Shown here in pieces: positions 32,871 through 45,300 of a stretch of 64,000 nt of DNA. Location of the stretch: positions 159,792,164 to 159,856,163 of the forward strand of contig NC_051852.1 in the NCBI RefSeq assembly GCF_905115235.1, given 5' to 3'. The notes under the pieces are model-generated. The model did no database searches. It had not been told where the DNA came from and saw only the letters and a program-made list of their open reading frames with translations. A program made the position numbers and the translations under genes. This DNA comes from Hermetia illucens. Taxonomy: Eukaryota > Arthropoda > Insecta > Diptera > Stratiomyidae. Numbering within the stretch: position 1 is the stretch's first letter; each line of letters starts with the position of its first letter.

Positions 32871-35289
32871 CTATTTATTCAGATATTTAAGGATTTGTAA
32901 CGCCTTCCAATTCCCCTGAAGGAAGGAAATGGAGTGTCCGAGGATCTCATCTGTGTTTGAAGGAACTTTCTCAACGTTTAGGACTAACCCGGCCTCAAAG
33001 AGACGTTGAAAAATGCAACCTAGATGGGCTAAGTGCTCAGACTCTGAGGAAGAAGCGACCAAAACATCGTCCAAATATACGAAACAGAAGTCGAGGTTTC
33101 GCAGGACCGAGTGGATGAACCTTTGAAAGGTTTGCGCCGCATTGCACAATCCGAAAGTCTTCCGGGTGAACTCGAAGAGTCCAAAGGGTGTGCATATTGC
33201 CGTCTTTGGAATGTCTTCTGAAGCTGCAGGGTATGATGTTAAGCCTTGCTCAAGTCCAAGGTCGAAAAGATGCGGCAATTCGCGAGGTGATGCGCAAAGT
33301 TGTGGATAATTGGAATTGGATATCGGTCAGGAACAGTCTGTGCATTTAGCCTTCTGTAATCCCCACATGGGCGCCATTCGTCGTTTGGCTTAGGGACCAT
33401 ATGCAGTGGGGAAGACCAACAGCTGTTTGAGGGCCTGCAGATACCCTTTTGAACGAGTTGTTCAAACTCTTTCCGCGCAATTGCCAGTTTCTGGGATGGT
33501 AGAGGACGCACCTTCGAGAAGATCGGGGAACCAGTAGTGTTAATGTGATGCTGCACATTGTGCTTCACTGGTTTGGAGAGACTACACTCGGTAGTAATTT
33601 GGCTGAACTTTTGGAGAAGTGCCCGAACACGAGAGTCGGTAATGCCTTCTAAAAGAACGGAAAGATTATTGCCCAGGTGAGATACCATTTGTCCCGACGA
33701 ATTCAGGTTGGTCGTGAAATCTATAAGAGACTTGTTTTGCAAGTCCACCAGCAATCCATAGTGACACAAGAAGTTTGCACCTAGTATGGGGAAGCTGACA
33801 TTCGCCAGGATGAAACGCCACGAAAATGTCCTACGCAAGCCAAGGCTCACATCTACTTGCCTATACCCATAGGTGTTGATACGGGAGGAATTTGCCGCTG
33901 CTAGTTTCAGAGGTTGTGGAAATAGTTTATGGTGTTGGGGTACGGGAAGAACCGAAACTTCCGCACCAGTATTCACGAGGTAGTTGCGCCTGCTGAGAGG
34001 GTCGTAAATTGTTAGGCGACGTGGTGCTGTGTTCTGGGTGGCCGTCGCGGACCTAGTTTTTTTGCGGTAGGCGCGAATTTACAAGGGATCGTACATTTAG
34101 TGGCTTCCTCGCCGAATCTGCGATGATACCAGCAAATCACTCGGTCCGTGGACTGCCCTGATGACCTGCTACCTGATCGCCCTTTTCGAGTGTCAGATCG
34201 CGAGTGAGCTCGTGATCTGGCGCCCGAACGCTGAGCGTCCAGCGTCGTCGAGCTTACTCCCACCCAATTGCTTCATTTCGCGCAGCAATTGGCTCGGAGT
34301 TCGATCTCCCAACGTTAGGCCTGCCGGCAAGTGATGTAATTTTGCCGACTCACTGACAGGCGCCTGATCAATTTGGTCTTCAGCAGCGAGTATGAAGCCG
34401 ATTTCACTACGTCGGTCACCAGCACGATGGACTCCTCGTCCAAGTCGACCACCGCGTGATTGAAGCGGATCGCGTCCGCTGGACATCTGGAACTTTGCTT
34501 CCAAATGCACGAACCACAGTTCCGGGTTCCGCCGCCAAAACGGAGGGACGCGCACAGCGAGGGCGGTCACTTGCGGGTCCAATGGACCTGCCGCGTCTTT
34601 GCCGTCAACCCACATTCCAAAAAGCTAAAGCTACGATACGAATTTGTGGGAAGGAAACCGCGGTAATACCGACTCCAGCTAAAGCCCTATTTGACACGGC
34701 AGGTCACACCTTCAAATGAAACGCCAACGACGTACACCAAAGTGATGCGCAGACCAGCAAGAACTACGAAAGCTCGCCAAAAGAGCGGAAAGCAGGCGAA
34801 AGGAGATCCACCGACGAATGATTCGGTAAACACCTCGACGCCGTCTCTTGCGGCAATTTAAATTTTATTTTTACCAATCACACTTGAAGTAAAACCGAAT
34901 TTCACATAATCTTACAACTGCGGCGTCTGCTGATAGGTGGCGATGGTGGCGGGGCCTTCGGCTGGGCTAGTGTTGACGGCGTGGGCAGCGGTGATGGCGT
35001 CTGGGGCTGCGGTGATATTGGTACCTGTGATGATGACGTTCGGCTGGGCTAGTGTTGATGACTGGGGCAGCGGTGATGGCGTCTGGGGCTGCGGTGTCTG
35101 TAACGACAGCGGTGCCGGCTGCTGCATCCGTGACAACAGGCGCGACGGCGGTGACGGCTGCTGCGACCGTGATAACAGACGTGGCGGCGACGGCGGCGAT
35201 GATTCAGACGACCGCGCCAGCGACGTGGCTGGAGCTAGGACTAATTGCTGTTCACGCAATTATGGTGCGTGCTCCGGGGCCACCAATTT
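32871..35289 (-). mobile_element. Gypsy (CsRn1-like) LTR retrotransposon fossil, 5' part
   Basis: Minus-strand Ty3/Gypsy element. Parts in 5' to 3' order: primer-binding-type sequence CGGGGCCACCA (about 35275-35285, plus-strand view), a Pro/Ala-rich gag start (35259-34912), the gag core with VRVPPFWRRNPELWF (about 34565), the CWYHxxFGxxAxxCxxPC zinc motif (about 34135-34070) that marks the CsRn1 clade, a retropepsin with [10 protein letters not shown] (about 33970), and a reverse transcriptase with [17 protein letters not shown] (about 33350) and YLDD (about 33075). RNase H and integrase are not present next to it. It is broken with several lesions, but some domains read well, so it is younger than the other two Gypsy fossils. 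Confidence 0.88.
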
Positions 35290-36043
<754 letters not shown>

Positions 36044-36370
36044 CGCTCGCTTCAAGGAGATAGCGCTTCAAATCAGTCACGCTCTAGAACTCGATTCCAT
36101 TCAATTTAAAAGCAGAATAATCATCAGAAAATTACAGGGTAGCAACTAGCGTATGCAGACCACAACTTTGCTCTAAATTGAAATTATTTCTAGTAAACTT
36201 TTTATTTGATGTTCTCTAATTATTTTTATTTACACATTAGAACTAAAAAGCGTCTAACGCATTGTCAAGAAAGTTTTGTACAAAACAGAATCGTTAAAAA
36301 GTACACAAATTTATGTTCAAACTCAGCATGTCTAATTGAAAAGAAACATTCGAATAAAGTGTTAGTTAAA
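36044..36370. terminator. Convergent 3' ends of Triap1 and Zcchc4
   Basis: The plus-strand AATAAA at 36353-36358 would end Triap1 just inside the last codons of Zcchc4. The minus-strand AATAAA (TTTATT at 36201-36206) would end Zcchc4 near 36180. Used together, the two transcripts overlap by nearly 200 nt. Confidence 0.55.
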
Positions 36371-39300
36371 CTAATCGAAAATGTTTGAAACTTGTCCTAG
36401 AAAAGTAACCTCCTTTAGCAGTCGTTCCCTTTGCGGGCACCGTTTCTCATTATGCCCAACCACACTACAAATAAGACATCGTCGTTTGCCCTTGCGGACA
36501 TTGCTAGCGCCGTGCTTGGCACCTGTCCGCTTCAGAATTTCCGTCCAGGCTGTGCACTTCCTCTCTGAATGTCCCCGTTTCCGGCATATCCAACAATTCA
36601 GGGCCGCTTGATACTCTGCGCACGAGTGACCGCTTGCTTGAGTGCACCGCCCACATGAGCGACAATGGACATAGTTTGGTTTCACGCAAGTAGCGCACAG
36701 TTGACAGTGTCTGTAAGATTGCCCGTTTTTTGATGGACAATCGCGGCAGTACGTACAATGCTGATTCTCCGCGGCAACCCAACGCTTACATAGGGAGCAG
36801 TACTTGTAACCCTCACTCTCCGGCAGTTCGATTTGCTTCAGTGGAACGTTGGTGAAAATGCGCACTGGACTCCCGAATTTTCGCGAAGTTTCCTTGTCGC
36901 TGCTGTATGAGTTGTGATTCATGTAGTCAACTTTATAGTCACACATTTCCATTTCTGGCATGGAATTTTTCACGTAATTCTCCATATAATAGGGGAAAAT
37001 CCAAAACACTGGTAGAAGCGATTGATTGGCATTATTTAATCGTCCAAAAGTTCTAGATATTTCCTTGATGGATTGGGTGAGCGGTTCTGATCGACATCCG
37101 AAGGGCGGGTCCACGAAAAGCAGGACGTTTTCATTTCTGGAAGAAAAAAATTATAACACTTATATTTCAGTATTTGTAGCAATGAAGGTAAATAGGAAAA
37201 CAATAACAAGCTGAAAACCGGAAGTTAGACATTTCAGGTAAGAAAAGTTTTGTGGACTTTCCATGATCCCATTTGGTACGTATCAGTGGTTGTTCCAAGG
37301 AGCCCAATTACTGCTCTGGTGCGCCGTTTCGACATCAAAAGCTCCAAAGACTTTGGCTGCTATGGTAAGATCAAAGGAGCAGAATCCAGTCGACTCAGAT
37401 CTTTAGAGCCCGTATCCCGTAGCATTCACGATGAACACAAGCTCTTCGTCCCTGCAGCTAAAGATCTTTCTGAAGTTCTAATAGAATGGTTCATCTAGTA
37501 ACGACACCCTGGCTCTAACTAGAGCTAGGCCTCTTCTCCGCAGCTTCGGTTATGAGGATAGCAGGGTATGCTGAATTTGACGGCATAGTCCCTTATAGGC
37601 CAGTGCCCCGTGCAAACCATCGTAATCTTGTAGGAATCGGGAGCGACATCATGGAGGGAGCGTAGCGAAAGGTGTACCTGTATACCAAGATAAGGATACC
37701 TGAATTCCATCTACCACAGCTGAATGAACAAAGATTGGTTCTTTCCTCTAATGTAAAGTATCTGGGTGTAATCCTGGATCCTAAGCTAAATTGGAGGTTG
37801 AACATAGAACTGAGGGTTAAGAAGGCCTGTATAGCCTTCTATGCCTGTAAGAGAACCTTTGCAAAGAAATGGGGTCTCCGGCCGAGGATGGTTCTCCGGA
37901 TGTACACCGCTGTAGTGCGTCCGATCCTAACGTACGGCTTTATTGTATGGTGGCAGGCTTTGAAGAACAAATACAATAGAACGAAGCTTAATAGGATTCA
38001 AAGAACCGCGTGTGCAGGTGCTGCGGGGGCTCTGCAGTCCTCCCCGACAGATGCTCTCAATGTACTCCTTCATCTCCTCCCCCTAGACCTCCACATCAAA
38101 TATGTTGCAGCGTGCAGTGCTGTCAGACTACGTGAGTCCGGATGCTGGACAGCGAAGTCCTACGGCCACAGCAACATCCTAGATGAAATACCTCGAGAAA
38201 TCTGGACATCCCCCACGGACTATGTCACATGCAAGCTGAACTTCACGAGAAACTTTGCTGTGGACCTTCCAACCAGGGCAAAGTGGAAAACCGGCGGCAG
38301 ACTGCAGAACTATACAAGCCTTCTTAACTTTCAGTCCTATGTTCAATTTCCAATTTCGCTCCGGATCCAGGATTACCCAGCACTTTACATTAGAGGAAAA
38401 ACCAATCTTTGTTCCTTTAGCCGCGGGAAATGAATTTTGGTTGAGAATAGCATCAGCTCCGCAACTTACAGCTCACAGTCACACACCTTTCCCAATGCTC
38501 TTTCCATGATGTCACTTATAACGGAGGGAAACACTCCGGACACCAAAATCACCAAGTGGTCGGCATACGCCACAACATTCACTCGTAGAGAGCGGTTTCT
38601 ATATATATATATGCCTTTGAGATAGGCGTACTGAGACTAGGAGATGGGCGTTTTCTCATAATCATCCTTAAGTGAATGTCCAGTACGCGCTCTAGAGTCT
38701 TTAACTCGAAAGAGGCGAGGCTGATTGGTCGAAAGTCCTTCGCGGAATCATGGTCGCGCCTGCCCGCTTTTGGTATGAAAACTACCCGCGCGTCTCCAAA
38801 AATATGATACGTATCAGAAATCTCGACAAGGCACATCACAATCCTATCTTGCTGCTTCAGTAGTATGAGTGTCGTAAGGCTCTAATTCACAATCCTTCTC
38901 GCTGACGGAAAAAGTGCCTCTGAACCAGCAGCACAACTAAATTTTCTGGTATGGTGCTCCATATTGTGATCCCTATTACTGAAAAATGTTGCCTTCTATC
39001 ATGAACTCTTTCCAGTAGTTTTCCAAAATATGAGGACATATCATTAGAAAGGATCAAGAAGCCTAGACTCTAAGCATAACAGCAATCCGCCCCGCAGCAA
39101 CGAAAACAGATAGAAACAACCACACAGAATTACACAGTAGGCAATGAAAAACTTACGGCCCTTATAATCCACGCCTCTCCCACAAAATCAAAAAACATTG
39201 CAACCAGCTCATCCCATTCAACACTTCCCTCAGGCAGACGAGTATCTACCCAACTATTATGATCGCCGCGAAACATGCGGAATATAATGCAGTGAAGTTA

Positions 39301-42300
39301 ATTCTGAAGGAGAGCAATCATACCTTCCTCATGTAAACGTCATCACACCAGAAAATAATCAACCTGGTTAATTTCATGCACTCTTCGTAGGAAATTCTTG
39401 ACAAGCTTTATCTCCTTGACGTCACAAATGCAATAAATGTCCGCCTGTATGAGGCGACCACCTCTAACCCTCACCAAAGCTAGGGCAGCGCTTGTAAAAC
39501 CTCCAACCCACACCACACAATAATCATCCCTTTCATGAACCAACATGATTCATCCAACTATCCCTCCATAACCAGGAACACCACACGGCCCTAGAACGCA
39601 TTTACTTTGGACAATATAATACAATCCCTGTTCAATATACCAACCTCCCACTTAGCTCCTCAACTCAATTTCTTCCCTCCACTCCAATTTCCTAACCATA
39701 CCTGTGGAAAGAAGGCTGAGGGCTAGTCTTCCTTCCTCTGCTAGCTGTCGGCGAACAATAATGCAATATTTGCACGGCACGGTTACTTTCGCCAACTCTT
39801 TGGATTTCCGGGATAGTTCTACCCTCTTAGTTGTCTCCAACCACTTAGGATGGCCGCCCCATCCATCAAGTCATTACATGTGACTTCTCATAAGAACAAG
39901 GACATAGCAAGAAAATTTGAGCCAAAAGAAAAATAGGGGAATGGGAGAATTTCGACAAAGATGCCAGTTTCGAGTCCCCCCCCCCCCCCATCCTCTCGAA
40001 GAGCTTTCTCGAGGCACATGTTACTACCTTTTTAATATATTTATCCGGGCCTATGCTTTTTATATTCTAAATCCTGGAATAATTACATCATCACATTCGA
40101 GAAAAGCTCAAATTAAAATAAAAATCGAAAATACCGTCAATACAGGCTAAAAATCTTACAATGTGTCCACCAGAAATTTCTCGAACTCATCTTGTTGTCG
40201 ATTTCCAAGGAAAAAATAGTTGTTAAACATGTTATACCATGCGAACTCGTCGTCCCCGTAGAAATCCAGGAATCTTTTATCAATATCCAAAAGGTAACTT
40301 TGAATCCCATTCGAATGAATCTTGAGGTACTCGTGAAGTCGCGGGGCACCCATGCAAACTACTTTCCTGGAAACAGAAAATACAGTTAATTAATAATAGC
40401 TGAAACGTGCGATCTAATGTAAATTGAAATGTTCTAAAACAGTGGCACTAGGAGGATTCGGAAGTCAAATATTACTTATTATTAGAAATAACGAATGCGT
40501 AAATAATTACCCTTAACCCAGTATCTTTAAAGCTGTGAAGTTCAGTATAGAATTTACTATCACACATAGTAATCACCCCAATTATAAAGTCAATCCTAAA
40601 GCTCTGATAACACCGACATCCCACAATATACATGCACCGAAATGCCGACGAAATCCATGGTTATCGCAAACCTCTATGTGGGGTATAGCGTACCACCTAC
40701 GCCAATGTGCTACCGTCACCGGTTCCTAACAACCCTGGAATTCTAGTTCGGCAATCACAAGGTCGAACCTATCCCAGCAACTTGAAAACTAGTCGAAGTT
40801 AGCCGGAATGAATAATGTAGAAAATCTTTTTATATATTCCAGTTCCCTTCACATTAAGATTGCACCATGAAGACCAGGATAGGCTACTGAGACCAGCAAA
40901 ACGCGCAATGAAGATGTGTGCACCTTATAGAGATCCACTTCGCAGACACAGCAGATGGTGACCAAAGTATGTCATCAAGATCTTCAAATACTTGAAGCGG
41001 CAAGGAGGAGACTATCCATCCGCCGTTGTATAGTTCCAAATTCATTGCAGAGCCCAAACAGTACAATCATGAACTGATATAGCACTCACCCCGCGACTGT
41101 ACAGGGAGTCTAATTCTTAGACACCCCATCCAGAACAATTTTCTAAAACGCATTTTTCAAGTCTCGACCCATAATGAATCTAGTCGTAAGAAGCCACTGA
41201 AAATTTGGGGTTGAGATGAGCGTTCTTCACAGAGATGCCATTTACTCTGCACGCATCAGGGCAAAAACGCACTACATGAAGCTTTATCACAGGAATTACC
41301 CGCGAAAACTAGGCGCCTTGAGTCCTCAATGATTCCCAGCTTCGGAGTTTGGGAAACTACTGAAACTACTTCGGAGTTTCGGAAACTACGTTAACGAGCG
41401 AAAATGTGGGAGAGACAAGTAAGCCCTGTGCGAGTTCGAACTTTCACTTTCAAAGTCAAGGCCTAAATACAAATTTTCGGTTGACAACGAGCTGAGAAAA
41501 CACGTCATCGACTCCGTCCAAATGCCACGTAATCAGGTGACACTCTCGCTACTGTTTAGTGATTACTCCCGGCAGCTGTCCTCAGATTAATGTACATTCG
41601 CTCCCACTTGTACCAAATCCAAATAAAAACCTAAAGTAATAGCCGCGATCAAGCGAGAGAAATCCATGACAGATTGAATCCTCGACCTCAGTCCTCTTTA
41701 AGCACGCCTGTTTTTCAGGCGTGATCTATGAGCCTCCCAACCATCCTTGACTTCTCTTGGTCACTGTCGTATATAATCGAATTTCACCCCTGGAACGAAT
41801 ATCGAGAACGGAGGTGTAATAGAATCGACGGTGACGCTTCTTCGTATCGTTGGTATTATTGCGATCTTAGGTCAACGTCCTTAGGACCGAAAATACCAGC
41901 TTTCTCGAAACGATAAATGTCAGACCCATGTTGAATAAAGTTCGAGTTCAACTTGAAAAGGCGTCGTTTTGATGAGGAAACCCACGTAAGCCGTCGAAGT
42001 ACCAAGCGCTCTTGCTGGCTGGCAAATATATAAATCCAACCATGTACCGCTCTCACTATGACGATGTAAATGAAGGATAAAGCTCTCATTAGATAACCCA
42101 CGAAATTGCGCAATTTCCAGCAGCCAGCAGAAATCAATGCTCGATAAACGATCCCCGAAAGTATTCCGGAAACCCAACCAGATAATATTCGCTTTGGACT
42201 GGCAGTACTTTCAGCGTTAATCAACTGTATCGCCCACTATAAGCATGGTCCAACAACAAAAGGGGGCAAAACTTCCTTACAAGATCAAGAGACGGCAATA

Positions 42301-45300
42301 AGTATGCAAGCGGAATCGTAATGGGTACAAAAGAATCCTCTCAGATTCCCTGGCTAGTAAAAAAGCATGACATACAAGCGCTTGTCGCCGAAACACTTTA
42401 GTGGAGCTGCAGTAGTACTGGCGAATCTATTCAGCGTCGGCTTCGTCTTGATCCTTTCCAACATTTCCGTTCGTTACAATACCTTGCCTCTTTCTTCAAA
42501 TATAAAACATTTTGGGTAAAGGTCAGGACGCAGAAAGAAAAGTAATCGTGTTTGATGAAAAACAACTTAGGCATGAAGGGCGTAACGATTAAAAAGGAGG
42601 AGAAATCGGTGGCATAATGCAACACACTTTGAATCTCAAATTCGTGCGGACATACATATGTCTCTCCCTTTCTCTCTCTGTTAATTTTTCCGGAAGACCC
42701 TCCTGCTAAGGGAAGTCAAAAACAGCCTTCTTAAAATTGATGAAAATTAGGTAGATCGAAGAATTTTACTCTGCGCGATACTTCACAATGATCTGCAAGA
42801 TGTTAGTGTCGGTACGAAAGACCTGAAAGGGAAAATAGTCTGCTCTCTGTCGATCAAACTTTCAAGGCTTCTAGGATTATTTAAGCTACTATCTTTGTGG
42901 CAGGAAGGAGAACGCAAATAATCTTCCCATTGCCATACTGAAAACGATTACCCCTTTACGAAATCTTAACGATGGTCCGCTTCTTCAACTTCTTGAGAAG
43001 GATCTCAGATACCCAGGATTTACGATAAGTGAAAGTACTAACTCGACAAAAAATGGAAGAGCTGAAAAGAATTGTTTCGCGGGCACCATTAAGGGACCCA
43101 TATCTTCTTCAAGAGATGAAACTTTAACGAATGTTATACGATTGCCAATCATGTTGGAATGCTCCTTCCACATCTTCAGCTGCTGATCATAGCACGTGGG
43201 ACGCCTTAACGTCCCTCACAGTAGTATCGAAGGTGTGTTGTGTTTTTTATATCATCATTGTAAACTGTGAATTTGTAACCCTACCTCATAAGTGGGGAGG
43301 ATAGAGAAGATATGTAAAAGAAAGAAGAAGGTCGCCTATCCAATCCCGTTAAGAAATTGCGGTGGTCACCCTCCATTAAAAAGCGATGACCCGTCAAAGT
43401 GAAGCTATTTTTATGGCAAAACTGTATAGTTTCATTTTGAACCCTATCCCCGTAGGGGTAAAGGAGGGTATGAAGAGAGAAGCAGGAGGTCCTCTCTCTC
43501 TCAAATTACACTGGGAAACCGGGGCGGTCATCCTCTCTTAAAAAGTTACAGCGCTTTAAATGGGGAGGATTTTGATATCAACATGATAATGTTGGGGTTG
43601 CCAACAGAATGAACAGAATGACTGACGGTTTCGTCCAGGGCAAAGGCAGCCCATCAGACGCTGCCTTACCTCTGCCCTGGGAGCAATGTGACAGAAAATG
43701 GCTACAGGTAGTAATCGGTCCTTTATATATAATATATATATTTGAAGCGCCATAACTATTTAAAGGGGGACTGATCTTCGCGATTTTTTAATGGAGTTTG
43801 GGAGAAAGATTCTCCCAATTCTCCCTTACTATTCCGCTTGGGAAGATAGGGCTCAAAGCTAACCACGACCACTTTGATATGAAAATAGCCCCATTTTGAG
43901 GTGTCTTAATTTTTTTAGGGGAGGGGGGGAAGAGCTTTATTTTCTTCTACACCCTCCCCCCCTTTCTCCCTAATATTGTAGGGTTGAAAATTCAAACTTA
44001 ATAATAATGATTTCAAAAACCTTAATGTGAGAGGCCGTAACTTTTTAGAGAAGGACCGCCACGGAGTTTCATCGATTTTGAAGATTTAGACCTCCTCCTT
44101 CCCCTTCGCTAAACTCCTCATTCCCACCGGAGATAGGATTGAAAATTGAATTTTTCCGTTATTTTGACAAACTTCTGCCCTCCTGACCCATACAATCCAG
44201 AGAGTCTGAAATTTACTTTTGCATGCGACGGGACCAATGAATGCTTCAAGCTTATTGTCGTTTGTTTTTTTTTAGTTTGCCGATGGAGAAAAACTAAAGA
44301 TGGTGTGTGATATTGATGTGGATGGGGACACGAGGTAGTACCGCGGACCGACTTTGAGAAGACAATCAACTTGACAAAACTTGTGTTTTCTCCTAATTCT
44401 AGTTTGGCCATGAAGTGTAGAGATTCCAGGACAAAGCAAAGTTGTACCGCCCAAAAGGGGTTTTTCTTGGGTGTGAGGTGGCGTATGTGCGAACAGTTCT
44501 CCTATGAAAAATCAGCTCCACGTTCGGTGGGACTTTTCTTGTACGTGACGTTGCCTTTTGCACCGCAAATTCCAACTAAGGATTCGTGAGGTGTTCCAAG
44601 TGCACGAAAAAATGTCGAGGAGCCGCGATTGCGGTCCCACAACCTACCTCGCATAGAGCCACTGACGTTGATACCAGCGAAACCTAATTCAGATATTTGA
44701 GCATTCTTCCGAGTAGAAGGGTAGCCACAATGTGTTATTTCAAAGGATAACTATCATTATTATGTGCCCATATAATTTTTACATAGAACCTCAAAAGGTT
44801 CTTCTGATCTGAAAAAGTCGGGGTAATATCCACCCTGAGAGGATTAAATTTTGTTGCGGCTATCAGTCCTCAATTGGAGCATCAACCGATAACAATTCAT
44901 GATGGATTGGCGTATAGAATTTTTATTACACGAAAACAATTGAAATGAAGCATCAATGACGGGAATAGATGCAAAGAAGAAAAAAAAGTTTCAAGGAGCG
45001 AATCAAGAAAAGAATTTACAGACGTTTCTCCGATCCGTTCATGTCCCCCTCCCCCGCATGAAAAGGGAACCACTCGTCGCGTAGATGTCAGAGTCAGCGC
45101 AGAGCTAGCAGTTTATCCCAAGTGGGTTTAGTTTTGTTGACTATTGAGTCAACGCGCATGATAAAATCCCTGTATCCTGACAGCAAGTTACGATTTGAGA
45201 ATCAAGAACGGCCCTCATCTCGGCGAACTGCTAGCATTCGGATTAACTCCAGCACGTGCCATCCGGTTCCTCATATTATCTCACGGAGTCGGTGTTCACG

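Noticed and set aside
41856-42224. 122-codon minus-strand frame as a nested gene in Zcchc4 intron 3
   Set aside because: Overlaps another equally long frame and shows no recognisable motif.
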